Shown: positions 53,075 through 62,317, numbered from the stretch's first letter. The stretch: DNA of 64,000 bases from Corallochytrium limacisporum (GCA_002811645.1 PDIP01000072.1:22945-86944), one strand, 5' to 3'. Notes: a model not told the origin generated them from the sequence alone. Made by a program: numbers and translations.

Positions 53075-53581
53075 ATGAACACCGAAGGCAAGCCATCATG
53101 TACCTGCTGCAAGCAGAGAGGTCGGTATGCTTCCATCACCCAGTCCCTGGCAGAGATTGAGTACGAACGTGGGCCCTGGGAACCGGCACGAAAAGGACAG
53201 ATCCAGGAACTGCAGCGCAGGGTAGAGAAATGGATCGAAAAGGATGGGCGAACGGCAGAGCAGTACATTAATGCTGGGGATCAGGCTGGCCTGACGCCCC
53301 TGCACTACGCAAGTCGTTCGGGACATGTCGACTGTGTGAACTACTTGATCAAACTTGGCGCAGCCGTCAATGCCGGAAGTAATTCAGGAGCGACACCATT
53401 ACACCGTGCAGCGGTGATGGGACAGGAAAAGGTGGTAGAGATACTCATCAATGCTGGCGCCGATCCGAGTCTACGGGACGCCGATGGTTTCACACCAGCA
53501 CACAAATGGCTGGGTAATGAATCCGTCGACCCAGAGGTGAAGAGGCAGATTGCTGCCACGTTACTTAAAATTTCAAAATAA
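53075..53581 (+). CDS. ANKRD39: ANKRD39-like ankyrin repeat protein
   Basis: A 168-residue protein. The N terminus carries a short Cys cluster (CTCC) and LAEIEYERGPWEPARKG, matching the LEEMDFERGIW..A segment of ANKRD39. Ankyrin repeats then run from about residue 68: GLTPLHYASRSGHVDCVNYL, GATPLHRAAVMGQEKVVEIL and GFTPAHKW. The protein stops earlier than animal ANKRD39 (about 183). Its molecular role is not established to my knowledge. The stop codon is embedded in an AATAAA, and the stop of the convergent myotubularin gene is only 71 bp away, giving an extremely short 3' region. Confidence 0.82.
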   Translation: MNTEGKPSCTCCKQRGRYASITQSLAEIEYERGPWEPARKGQIQELQRRVEKWIEKDGRTAEQYINAGDQAGLTPLHYASRSGHVDCVNYLIKLGAAVNAGSNSGATPLHRAAVMGQEKVVEILINAGADPSLRDADGFTPAHKWLGNESVDPEVKRQIAATLLKISK

Positions 53582-53582
53582 A
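53577..53582 (+). terminator. AATAAA overlapping the ANKRD39 stop codon
   Basis: The TAA stop (53579-53581) is part of an AATAAA hexamer, so a minimal 3' untranslated region is possible. Confidence 0.35.
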
Positions 53583-53652
53583 AATTGCAAAACCAGTTTC
53601 CTCGTAATTTACTAAAGCGCTAATTTATACATATGGCCCTTGTCATGATGGT

Positions 53653-56415
53653 TCAGAGCGGTCCCAAAGGAGACGTTCCTTCCGGTGCCGTAGGAGGAGA
53701 GGGTTTGTCCGACTCCAGCTGTTTAGGTCCTAGCAGCCGCTGTTCGCACGGCGTGCAGACCATGACTGGATAGAAATAGCATCGTTGCGGAAGCGCTTCC
53801 ACCATCAAGGCACACTCTGTACAGACTGATTGACCGCAGTTGCGGCAGAAATGGGGCAGTCGTGGGGAGATGAAGGTGCGTTGGCAAGCGTGGCAAGGCA
53901 TCTTGCTATCTTGCCAAACCGGAGGTTCTAGCAGCTGCCCTCCAGTCATTATGTGCGCCCAGGCCTGGTCAGGGATCACATCCTGTCCGTACGCCACGCG
54001 ATCGAGGCACTCTTCAAGAATGCATAACGACTCCAATGCGCTAACGCGGGAGAGATCAGTGGAGAATCGACGTTTACCGGGACTGACGTCACGGCCTGTG
54101 CCCGGCACCGTCCCCGCTGTTACGGTGGAGGGGACATGCACTTCCCCATTGCTATTGCTAACATGGTCCGGAGACGCGAACTGCTGTGCATGATCGAGAA
54201 TTTCTTGCATAATCTTCTGTGCCTCCGCACCTTTGCCTTGATAAGCGAGAGCCACTGCGTGCTTCATCAGCTGATGCTTCTGGCCCAATAGGTACAGCCA
54301 GTGCGCTTTCTGCTGCTGGGCCATTTCGTGGCGAATGTGGAGTTCCTCCAGCATGTCCATGCGAGGCATCAAGCGCGGCTCCCAACGGCAGAACATATCC
54401 TGCCAGACGTCGAACACGCGGGGATGACTGCTTACGTCCAGCACTGAAGGATAAGTGCCACGGTCACCAGCGTTGTGAGCGGCCGGATCATCCTTACCTG
54501 CCCAAAGCGGATTCAGGTAGTCAGCGCGGGTGTGCTCTATATACGTCCACAGTGATTCTGTCTCCAAATTCAAACGCCGTGCCATGCGTTGACGCTCAGA
54601 ATCTCCCAGGAATGTCCCGAAACGACAACTGCATAACTCGTCGTAGATGGCAATGAGCAAACGGTCCGTAAACTCAAATGTGGTCGGGAACTGCGCTATC
54701 ACATGGTGTACGCACTGCAGGAACTGCAGAAAAATTGGACTGGCCTCCTTGAGGTGCTTGCCTAGCATACCTCCTCGCTGCAGAAACTTGTGCCCAAAGC
54801 TCAACCACTCCTTTTCCACTAGAATACAGAATCCGCGGATGGTGCGGAAATAAGGATCAATTAATAGTTCCGCGAGCGCGCACAGCTGAGCCGTGCGGTC
54901 CCATCCGTCGCTGCAGTGGACAATGACCGTGGCCTTCTCGTCTACTAGTGCCTGGACAACTCGCTTCGTGCCGTCCATGATTGACTTTAGATGTGTGGAC
55001 CAGCCACTATTGTACAACTTTTGTTGATACTTAGAATTACTCACAAGTTCAGAAGATCGCAGGGCTTCCAAATGCTTGTAAAGTGACTCACGCACAACAT
55101 GGATATTCTCAATGTTCAGAAACTCGTAGGTGCATCCCGGATAGTTTTCCTCCGATTCATAGCCCGCACCGGTTGCTCTGTTTGCAATCGCGTTGATCCG
55201 TGGCCGAGCATCGAAAATATAGTGCCGATTGCGATTCTTCATGAGCAAATTTACCCCGTCCGCACTGTCAGTCTGGAGTCTGTCGTTCTCTCTATCGTTG
55301 GCCACAAACATCATAGAGATCATGTCCTCATCATCTTTACTGCGCTTGGCCTGGATACCTGACAATGGTTGCGCACAGCGGACCATTGCGGATCGGTTCC
55401 GAGGCAGATAGTACACCAGACTAGGCAACCGTCCCTTGGATCTGAATTTGGCACATGCCCGGACAACATCATCCGCAGCCTCAGCTGGAAAAGCTAACAC
55501 ATCGGGGTAAGTCGGGCAGATTTCATAAATGTTGTTGATCTTGGACAGCCGCCAGCTGTCATTGGGCAGGCCCATTCTGCGATATTCCTTTTCAGGGTCG
55601 TAGATCCGCCAGCCGGGACGGATGCGGCTGCCTATTGTCTGACTGCCCGAGTCCATCAGGGTACCACCTGCACTTCGCCCTCTGGGTGACATATCACCCA
55701 TGTCCATGTCGTTGATGCTGCCTGTGCTGTGACTGTGGTGGAGCTTGTTGCTTGGATTCACGTGGCTAGGTAGGGTCTGTGCTGGACCCGGTACCGTTAG
55801 GTCATGTGGAGCGGCGCCTCCTGCTGATCCCTGGCCAAATTGCTGTTGATGGGCAAAAGCGTAGAGGTCCTGTAGCTGATTTGGTCGACTTAAGCGTTTC
55901 AAAGTATCTGCCAGATCCTTGGCTTCATACTCCTTTGGAATAACAAAAACCATACTCCGGAAATTCTTTGTATCCACCTGCAACACAAACCCTTTCGGTG
56001 AGGGATCTTTCTTGAGCTCTACCTTGTCAATCATTTCGTACTGAATCCACTGTTCTGAATGTATAGCATAGCGCAGAACAAAACGTTTCTCCGCCGTAGT
56101 GACCTGTGCTCTCTCACTGAAGGCCTTTACATCAAAAGGTTTGTGGGGTACTATCATCATATGGCGCGGGGTCATCAATATCGTGGCCGTCAGCGGTGCA
56201 TCCCAATTCATTCCTGTCAGTGAGTCATGTTCTTGCCCTCCAGGGTTCGCGTTCTGCTTTCTTCTTCCATTTGCGCTCACTACCGTTACAGTCCTGGCTG
56301 ATTTTACAGTGTAGGCTACGAATAGAACGGGAGAGATCTTCGGAGTGCGCATTTCCCGGTTGGTGGGTCCGGGAGACGGTTGCCGGCCTCCTCCGACGTT
56401 GACAAGCTGGGACAT
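53653..56415 (-). CDS. Myotubularin-family phosphoinositide 3-phosphatase with C-terminal zinc finger
   Basis: A 920-residue protein with a PH-GRAM domain (about residues 90-190), the myotubularin phosphatase domain, and a C-terminal FYVE-type zinc finger (about 845-905), the order of MTMR3/MTMR4. The active-site loop is complete: HCSDGWDRT with Cys501 and Arg507, so the enzyme should be active on PI3P and PI(3,5)P2. The zinc finger keeps the Cys pairs (CHAC, CRNC, CTEC, CTPC) and a WQDS start. The basic PI3P-binding motif R(R/K)HHCR is degenerate (PHFCR). An N-terminal Ser/Gly-rich insert (about 200-265) is disordered. A TATAAATA lies 25 bp upstream of the ATG. Confidence 0.92.
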   Translation of the reverse strand: MSQLVNVGGGRQPSPGPTNREMRTPKISPVLFVAYTVKSARTVTVVSANGRRKQNANPGGQEHDSLTGMNWDAPLTATILMTPRHMMIVPHKPFDVKAFSERAQVTTAEKRFVLRYAIHSEQWIQYEMIDKVELKKDPSPKGFVLQVDTKNFRSMVFVIPKEYEAKDLADTLKRLSRPNQLQDLYAFAHQQQFGQGSAGGAAPHDLTVPGPAQTLPSHVNPSNKLHHSHSTGSINDMDMGDMSPRGRSAGGTLMDSGSQTIGSRIRPGWRIYDPEKEYRRMGLPNDSWRLSKINNIYEICPTYPDVLAFPAEAADDVVRACAKFRSKGRLPSLVYYLPRNRSAMVRCAQPLSGIQAKRSKDDEDMISMMFVANDRENDRLQTDSADGVNLLMKNRNRHYIFDARPRINAIANRATGAGYESEENYPGCTYEFLNIENIHVVRESLYKHLEALRSSELVSNSKYQQKLYNSGWSTHLKSIMDGTKRVVQALVDEKATVIVHCSDGWDRTAQLCALAELLIDPYFRTIRGFCILVEKEWLSFGHKFLQRGGMLGKHLKEASPIFLQFLQCVHHVIAQFPTTFEFTDRLLIAIYDELCSCRFGTFLGDSERQRMARRLNLETESLWTYIEHTRADYLNPLWAGKDDPAAHNAGDRGTYPSVLDVSSHPRVFDVWQDMFCRWEPRLMPRMDMLEELHIRHEMAQQQKAHWLYLLGQKHQLMKHAVALAYQGKGAEAQKIMQEILDHAQQFASPDHVSNSNGEVHVPSTVTAGTVPGTGRDVSPGKRRFSTDLSRVSALESLCILEECLDRVAYGQDVIPDQAWAHIMTGGQLLEPPVWQDSKMPCHACQRTFISPRLPHFCRNCGQSVCTECALMVEALPQRCYFYPVMVCTPCEQRLLGPKQLESDKPSPPTAPEGTSPLGPL

Positions 56416-56439
56416 TCTGTGTTGTGTCTCCGGCTAAGA

Positions 56440-56447
56440 TATTTATA
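56440..56447 (-). promoter_or_regulatory. TATAAATA upstream of myotubularin gene
   Basis: Minus-strand TATAAATA 25 bp before the ATG. This is too close for a TATA box unless transcripts start inside the coding region or the leader is tiny. Confidence 0.25.
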
Positions 56448-56783
56448 TGTTTTACAATCGGTCAATCGTAATTCTCACATCCTCTCAATTTTGACCGTGT
56501 GCAGATGGATGGTAGCAAGGCATTATATCATGACATTCCCAGAGTTGCGCCTTCCGTCATACATACACAGACCAGTCGAAGGTACAGGTCAGGATACATT
56601 TCACACCTTGTCCTTTTACCTTGTGATGGTGTTCGTTGTTGACATGATCAGAATTTTAACGGGTTCTCTTACACAAGGGACAGACTGAAAAGTGTAGAAG
56701 TCATAACACTCCACCACCGAGCCCGAGCGGTCACCGAACCCTCAAGTTCGCCAACGCACCCAACCTCAGTGGAAAAAAAATCT

Positions 56784-56796
56784 GGGGCCTAATTTT
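56784..56796 (-). promoter_or_regulatory. Recurrent element AAAATTAGGCCCC upstream of myotubularin
   Basis: Minus-strand copy 369 bp before the myotubularin ATG, preceded (minus strand) by a GC-rich block. Confidence 0.3.
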
Positions 56797-57256
56797 AATT
56801 GCCTTGAATTTAAACATGTCCGGATGTTCGTAGACGAGAAATGAAGGGGGTTCCAACTACCCCTACACCGTCCGAACGTGCAGAACTGCCGGGGTTGGGC
56901 AGCGGCCCCCGGAGGGGGGGGGGCAACGAAATATTTTTTCCTCTTTTCCCCGGTCCGAGAGCGTTGGGGCGGCAGGAAAGTATGGGAGCACCACCGGGGG
57001 AGGGAGCCGCGCACGGACACCCGGGTTCCAAATTCTTTTGGAAATTCTGGCAGCGGGCCAACGGGAAGCAATACGGAGCGCTCTGGAGCGCTCCTGATTT
57101 TTGGATTGCGGTGTGCACACATCGGCAGTTGACACCCAGAAGGGATTTGCAGCTGGATGCAATGTGTACGGCTAGATCAGTGGCATGAGATCGGGCGTCA
57201 GAATCCTGCAGCTCCCCTTCATATCCATATGTAAGTAAACTATCAGCACAATCGCC

Positions 57257-58513
57257 ATGTCAGTTGACTATACTAAACTGATCCCTTCCGGCCCAGCGGA
57301 GCTGGCAGTTGGCACAGTCTTTGTAACTGCGGTGTACATTAAGATTCTCGTGCTTAGTGCCTTCACCCCAGCTGCCCCTTCCCTGACCAGTGGCTACGCG
57401 CTAGACCCGCGGACTGGTATACCCATCCAGTACCGCCTCAATGGCCTCACAATATTCGCGCTGATCACCGGTGGTGCCTACCTTGGTAGGGACGTTTGGC
57501 TGAAGATGCTATGGGAGAACTTTGCCGGAGCATTCTGGGGTGCCCTCGTTCTCGGGATGATCGTGAGCTACCACTTTTATGTCGACGGTCAGAAGAAGCT
57601 GGCCGCAAAAGACGACACCCTTTGCCCGACGCGACGCTGCCCGACGGTGGACAACCCGGTCCGACATGCGAGCAAGGCGCAGTGGAAAGTCTTCTCTGAG
57701 CGCCCATTTCTTGAGGCTTTCTACATTGGCCACGAATGGAACCCTGGGGCCATGAATGGACGCGTTGATGTCAAGATGCTGCTGTACGTGGTGGGTGCCA
57801 CCCAGCTCGGGCTCAATATCATGGCCATGATGTATGGACAAAATGTGCAGGGAGGCTCCTTCACGCAACCGTCCCTGATTCTGGATGCCTATGCCGGTCT
57901 GTTCTTCTTTTTCCTGGTCGACTACCTGGCTGGGGAAGCCATCCACATCTATACGTATGACATCTTCTGCGAGCGCGTCGGTTTCAAGCTTGTGTGGGGT
58001 TGTATGTTCTTCTATCCGTTCTTCTACTGCATCGGCGGATGGAGCATTGTACGGGCGACGTTTGAAACTCCACGGGAGAATCCGTTGGGACCATTTGGCA
58101 TATTGGCCTGTATCGCTCTTTACTTCTTGGGCTGGATCCTGACCCGCGGGGCCAACATGCAGAAGTATTGGGCCAAGCAGTACCCTGAAGATGAGTTCGT
58201 GTTCGGCGGCTTTATGGAACAGGAGTTTGTTCCCGGATCTGATCGCCGTTTGCTGTGCTCCGGTTTCTGGGGCCTCAGTCGGCACATCAACTACGTAGGT
58301 GAGATCATCCAAGCCTCCGCACTGGCCGTCCTTGGCTTTGCTGCATCCGGATTCACAGATTTTGTGCCTCTCCTTTACCCGATATTCTACATCGCCCTCT
58401 TTGTTCCCCGTGCGAGGGATGATGGGGAATCCTGTCGGCAAAAGTATGGCAACAAGGTCTGGAGTGAGTACGAGAGACTCGTACCGTACGCTCTGGTGCC
58501 GTATGTCTACTAG
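57257..58513 (+). CDS. Sterol reductase of the ERG4/ERG24 family
   Basis: A 418-residue, multi-pass ER membrane protein. Family hallmarks are GIPIQYRLNG near residue 55, FYIGHEWNPGAMNGRVDVK (about 155-173), the C-terminal GFWGLSRHINYVGEI signature, and RDDGESCRQKYGNKVWSEY before the final YALVPYVY. The family reduces sterol double bonds with NADPH (C14, C24(28) or C7 positions). RHINY with an ordinary ERG24-like end favours C14 reduction, but paralogues are hard to tell apart by eye. Membrane helices fill most of the protein. There is no lamin-B-receptor Tudor domain. Start ATG preceded by CGCC. Confidence 0.88.
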   Translation: MSVDYTKLIPSGPAELAVGTVFVTAVYIKILVLSAFTPAAPSLTSGYALDPRTGIPIQYRLNGLTIFALITGGAYLGRDVWLKMLWENFAGAFWGALVLGMIVSYHFYVDGQKKLAAKDDTLCPTRRCPTVDNPVRHASKAQWKVFSERPFLEAFYIGHEWNPGAMNGRVDVKMLLYVVGATQLGLNIMAMMYGQNVQGGSFTQPSLILDAYAGLFFFFLVDYLAGEAIHIYTYDIFCERVGFKLVWGCMFFYPFFYCIGGWSIVRATFETPRENPLGPFGILACIALYFLGWILTRGANMQKYWAKQYPEDEFVFGGFMEQEFVPGSDRRLLCSGFWGLSRHINYVGEIIQASALAVLGFAASGFTDFVPLLYPIFYIALFVPRARDDGESCRQKYGNKVWSEYERLVPYALVPYVY

Positions 58514-58990
58514 ACTATTCAATACCACCCTCTGTCTCGAAACATTAGGCCGAATCTACTAAAACTCATTTCATTCAAATTCCGACCGCAGTGACGGGAA
58601 ACTTTTTGCGCGTTCAAACTCAGCGTAGCCGACTCTATCTCTGAGCCAATTTTCAGTCCAGTACACCTATTCATGTGTAACCCATCTCGAAATCTATGTT
58701 CATTTTGGACATGTTCGGGCTGGTAAGAAGCGGACAGGAAGGCGGCGGAAGGAAATATCTTTGACACCGTTGAAGAGCAATGGTACTCCATATTCAATTC
58801 GAGAAGCTGCCCGTATTCTGACGGAGCACAATCAGAGGATAGGCGGACCGCGCGTTACAAAGGATGACATCCAAAGATTGAAGGCAAGGGGAACCCTGGA
58901 TGTGGTCAACCAAAGGGTACATTCAAAGTCTATTATGAAACACGGATAGTGGGTTGTCTTATTGCCGCTGAGACAAGTCTCCGGTTTTGG
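58514..58990. other. Shared 3' spacer, with an open frame lacking ATG
   Basis: A plus-strand frame is open from 58629 to a TAG at 58947-58949 but has no ATG. Its end reads like a small helix-turn-helix (YSIREAARILTEHNQ, DDIQRLKARGTL). I do not call it a gene. Confidence 0.35.
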
Positions 58991-60292
58991 TCATTCACGG
59001 TCGACCATGTCACCACTACGAGGGTCAAGTTTTTCCGTTTCCAGACTGACTGTGATGGTACGTGACTCTTCGTTCATGAACAGGCCCATGGCCATCACAA
59101 CCAAGCGGTAGAAGGACCCTGGAATCACCACAGGGCTGTTACCCGTGTGCGCAATATGCTCGAGGGTCGCGGCGGCCACATCAATTGGTTTCAATACTGG
59201 TGGTCCAAGCGTCCGCCTCAGGAATCCTTCCTTAATCATTCCCTTAGTGTTGCGATGGTATGCTGGAGTACCAACCTTACCAAGAAAGGCGACACAGGCC
59301 GTGAGCTTCGAGCCCTGGCTCTTGAGATGGTGCCGGAATTCGTACCACTGCGCCTCTGCGAAGCGCAATTGGTAGCTCTTGCACGCACAGTACCCGCTCA
59401 GCACACCAACGCCTTGAGCACAACTCAGAGAACTGACGGTGATGAGGCCACCCCCGCGGGTCAGGCGATCCCTCTTCATCAGGACAGCAAACTGGTGCAT
59501 GATAGATGTGTAATTAGTGACGTTCACTTTGATTTGGTCCCGAAGTTGCTGCTTGGTCTGTTCGGTTGGATAGCCCCAGCACGACAGAGCCGCATTGTAG
59601 ATAACGAGACCAACCTGTTTGCCCTTCAGAGCGTTCATAGTGTCCTCCGGAGCACAGTCGCTTAGCAGATCAATCTGCATGGGCACCACTTTGCGATCCG
59701 GGAACTCCTTCATTATCCGTACAGATTCTTCCTCTAGCACTGTCTTGCGGCGGGCAACGATGACGATGTCCAGTCCCTTCCGGCAGCACTCTCTTGCGAA
59801 CGCCAGGCCAAGGCCCTCGGATGCACCTAAGACAACCGCCCACGGACCGTAGGCCTTCCTGAATTCTGGAAAGGACATCTTTCGCGGCTGAAACAGGGCT
59901 GTAAGCAGACGTACCAGCGTCCACAGAGCTACGAGGAGCAAACCTACTCCCAGATACTGTACCCAGGGTTCATTGGCCCACTGCATGACCATCTGGGTCT
60001 TCTGATCAATTCTCCGCATGGTGTCCGATCCAAGCGCTTCCTCAGCCTGGGCATAGACCATGTTTCCGTAGGAAGTGGCCAAGTCCAACACCTGTACAGC
60101 TACATCAACTATCTGTTCCCGTGACACTTCGGTTTTCTTGGAAATAAATTCAACGCACTGGTACAGCACACCGACAGGCTCCGGCCCTGTCTGGGCCCAT
60201 GGATCCTGAGTCCCCATAGGAAACATGCTAGTGGATCTGACTCCCTCTGCGAGTCTACATCTTGAAAGGTCGTCTTTCTGATTACAATGCAT
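58991..60292 (-). CDS. Membrane-anchored short-chain dehydrogenase (HSD17B12/KCR-like)
   Basis: A 433-residue protein from the first ATG; a second ATG 66 bases later is also possible. A transmembrane helix (about residues 107-131, YLGVGLLLVALWTLVRLLTALF region) precedes an SDR domain: cofactor motif GASEGLG, dimer/adenine motif NAA, catalytic Ser in VSSLS, and YCACK (Tyr and Lys of YxxxK). A later hydrophobic stretch sits near the C terminus. The anchored layout and spacing fit 3-ketoacyl-CoA/17-beta-hydroxysteroid dehydrogenases of the ER. The N-terminal about 100 residues before the helix are longer than usual and unrecognised. The substrate is unresolved. Confidence 0.82.
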   Translation of the reverse strand: MHCNQKDDLSRCRLAEGVRSTSMFPMGTQDPWAQTGPEPVGVLYQCVEFISKKTEVSREQIVDVAVQVLDLATSYGNMVYAQAEEALGSDTMRRIDQKTQMVMQWANEPWVQYLGVGLLLVALWTLVRLLTALFQPRKMSFPEFRKAYGPWAVVLGASEGLGLAFARECCRKGLDIVIVARRKTVLEEESVRIMKEFPDRKVVPMQIDLLSDCAPEDTMNALKGKQVGLVIYNAALSCWGYPTEQTKQQLRDQIKVNVTNYTSIMHQFAVLMKRDRLTRGGGLITVSSLSCAQGVGVLSGYCACKSYQLRFAEAQWYEFRHHLKSQGSKLTACVAFLGKVGTPAYHRNTKGMIKEGFLRRTLGPPVLKPIDVAAATLEHIAHTGNSPVVIPGSFYRLVVMAMGLFMNEESRTITVSLETEKLDPRSGDMVDRE

Positions 60293-60910
60293 TGAATCCA
60301 CACTCTTCAAATAACTATCCTACTAAACCAACCAACGGAAAATTGCCGACAAGGGCACATTAATGACAATCTCAACAGGACCATCCCGCTGTCCCGGTTT
60401 TATGACCCAACCCACCTCCTCCCCCATCCCCGCCGAGGGGGGGGGGCCGCATAGCCTTCACTCAGTTTCATTGGACTGGGCACACCACAGGCGGGCGAGT
60501 CCAGCGTTACGTCTTTTGCCCCATTTCCCTTTCGGGTCTCCACGGAGAAGAAAGAGCCGTTTATCAGAGCGGCCAGCAGGGAATTGAGGCTACGTATGAT
60601 TAGGGGCCTATTTATTAGCGGGAAAGCCACCTTCCCCAGCCCAGGGGGAAGAGGGGATGGCTGAGACCCGCTAGCCCGGGGGGGGGGGGCACCAGTGTGC
60701 TCGTTCGCGAGGAAGCTCATGCGGTCGGTGCACCTCAAACCAGGGCACAGCCAGGGGCGATATAGGGAAACCTGGTATTTCAACCAAGATGTATGCTTTA
60801 CTTGGTGTTCATAAAACTTTTGTTTGTCTGGATAATTTCCCGCTAAAGATATATTAAAGAAGGCTAGGAACATGTGAGAGTAGGGAAGGTACGACTGTAA
60901 ACTTTTCAAA
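60293..60910. other. Divergent intergenic region, no gene
   Basis: Spacer between the SDR (-) and CTU2 (+). It has minus-strand AATAAATAGGCCCC (60603-60616), a C3G12 junction (60675-60689) and a G-run at 60437-60446. TATATTAAAG at about 60849 could be the CTU2 core promoter. Confidence 0.5.
60603..60616 (-). promoter_or_regulatory. Recurrent element AATAAATAGGCCCC upstream of SDR gene
   Basis: Minus-strand copy 311 bp before the SDR ATG, preceded (minus strand) by a GC-rich G/C block. Confidence 0.3.
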
Positions 60911-62317
60911 ATGACTTGCGGCACAGGCGATGTCGAGGAGGTCAAGGAGATTCCGACTCCGCAAGTGCCGGTAAAGAATTGCGTGCGTTGCACCAAAACT
61001 AAGCCCATAATTCGGGTACGGGAGGCTGACGTGTACTGCTCTGAGTGTTTCCTTGTCCACTTTGACAACAAGGCGCGAATGGCTTTCGGCCACCGCCGAG
61101 GAACCGGCAAGCGGCGATGGAAATTCGACCCCCGGAAGGGAAATGAAAAGATCATGCTGGCTGTTTCGGGAGGATCTGGTTCCGTAGCCATGGCTGCGCA
61201 GATTGCAAAACAAGTGCGCTTCACTAACGCACCGATTGACTTGCATGTTGCGTTCGTTGACTGCAGTGACCTGTTTAATGGGCAAGTGAATGAAGCACAA
61301 CAATTGTCGTACGCAGAGCGTTGTCAACGGTCGAGAACCTGTGTGGAGGACGTCTGTCGCATAGTTGATTTGCCTCTCAGCATTATACCAATCCAGCGTC
61401 GGGTACAGATCGGATCGGACAATGACTCTGGAAGTCAGTGCCGGGCAGATCTCTCCGAACTGATCCGTTCCCCATCCGCCAAATTGACCATGAGCCAAAA
61501 AGAAGAACTACTCGACAACGCGGTCCGCCAGTCCCTTGTCGACTACGCTAAGGCACAGAATATGCGTACGGTGGTCTTGGGCACAACTGCCACTCGCGCG
61601 ACGGTCCGTTTACTCATTGCTATGAGCCAGGGCAGGGGTGCAAAAGCCCCGCTGGAGGCAGCCTTCGCGGTGCAGGCGCTCGACGACTCGGACGTGATAG
61701 TCAGTCAGCCCTTACAATCGTTGCTGGCGAAGGAAACAGCGGTGTATTGCCGCATAAAGGGCCTGCCTACATGTCCGCATCCGTCACTCACGAGCTTCAA
61801 GGATCCCAAGCTGGCGTCGATCGCAAAACTGAGCGAGACGTTCGTGATGGAACTTCAGTCGGTTAATGCCAGTTCCGTGAACACCGTGATCCGCGCGGGT
61901 CTCAAGATGATGCCACTCTTGCAATTTGAACCTGCTGTTAGGCCCGAAGACAGTGCTAACGCAGAGGCTGAGTACATTATGCAGTGCACGCACTGCCGGA
62001 CGCGTCTGGAGCGACGGGAGATTCGCAGTCTCGCCGCACGTCTGCTCACCGACCGTCAGAGCTCGATGGAGGCCCACTTTCATTCGGCTATGGGCCATCG
62101 GAGCGCGGAGGGCGCCGCGACCATGCTACAGGAGCCGCTGTGTCAAGCATGCGCGGAATTGATGCTGGACATCAATGCCCCGGCAAATTCAGGACTGGAC
62201 CACAGCGCGTTAGAACATGCCGAAGAGAGCGGCAGTGGTACCGAAAGTGACGTCCTGCGGACCAAACACTGGACTGCTGATGAGATGAAGGACTATGTGA
62301 AGGACTTTTTGCTCTAA
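60911..62317 (+). CDS. CTU2: Cytoplasmic tRNA 2-thiolation protein 2 (CTU2/Ncs2)
   Basis: A 468-residue partner of CTU1. The complex transfers sulfur from Urm1 to the wobble uridine (mcm5s2U34) of cytosolic tRNAs for Lys, Glu and Gln. The N-terminal zinc ribbon is CVRCTKTK...YCSECF (Cys24, Cys27 and the later pair), followed by KARMAFG. The PP-loop is degenerate (LAVSGGSGSVA), as is normal for CTU2. The MRTVVLGTTATRATVRLL segment matches the family. C-terminal Cys pairs (CTHC, CQAC) and the ending DYVKDFLL fit the family. The gene is convergent with the phosphatase gene, 132 bp apart. Confidence 0.92.
   Translation: MTCGTGDVEEVKEIPTPQVPVKNCVRCTKTKPIIRVREADVYCSECFLVHFDNKARMAFGHRRGTGKRRWKFDPRKGNEKIMLAVSGGSGSVAMAAQIAKQVRFTNAPIDLHVAFVDCSDLFNGQVNEAQQLSYAERCQRSRTCVEDVCRIVDLPLSIIPIQRRVQIGSDNDSGSQCRADLSELIRSPSAKLTMSQKEELLDNAVRQSLVDYAKAQNMRTVVLGTTATRATVRLLIAMSQGRGAKAPLEAAFAVQALDDSDVIVSQPLQSLLAKETAVYCRIKGLPTCPHPSLTSFKDPKLASIAKLSETFVMELQSVNASSVNTVIRAGLKMMPLLQFEPAVRPEDSANAEAEYIMQCTHCRTRLERREIRSLAARLLTDRQSSMEAHFHSAMGHRSAEGAATMLQEPLCQACAELMLDINAPANSGLDHSALEHAEESGSGTESDVLRTKHWTADEMKDYVKDFLL

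Larger units (their letters stand above)
56416..57256. other. Divergent intergenic region, no gene
   Basis: Spacer between myotubularin (-) and sterol reductase (+). It holds minus-strand AAAATTAGGCCCC (56784-56796) and a GC-rich block (56890-57060) with G-runs. No coding signal. Confidence 0.5.
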
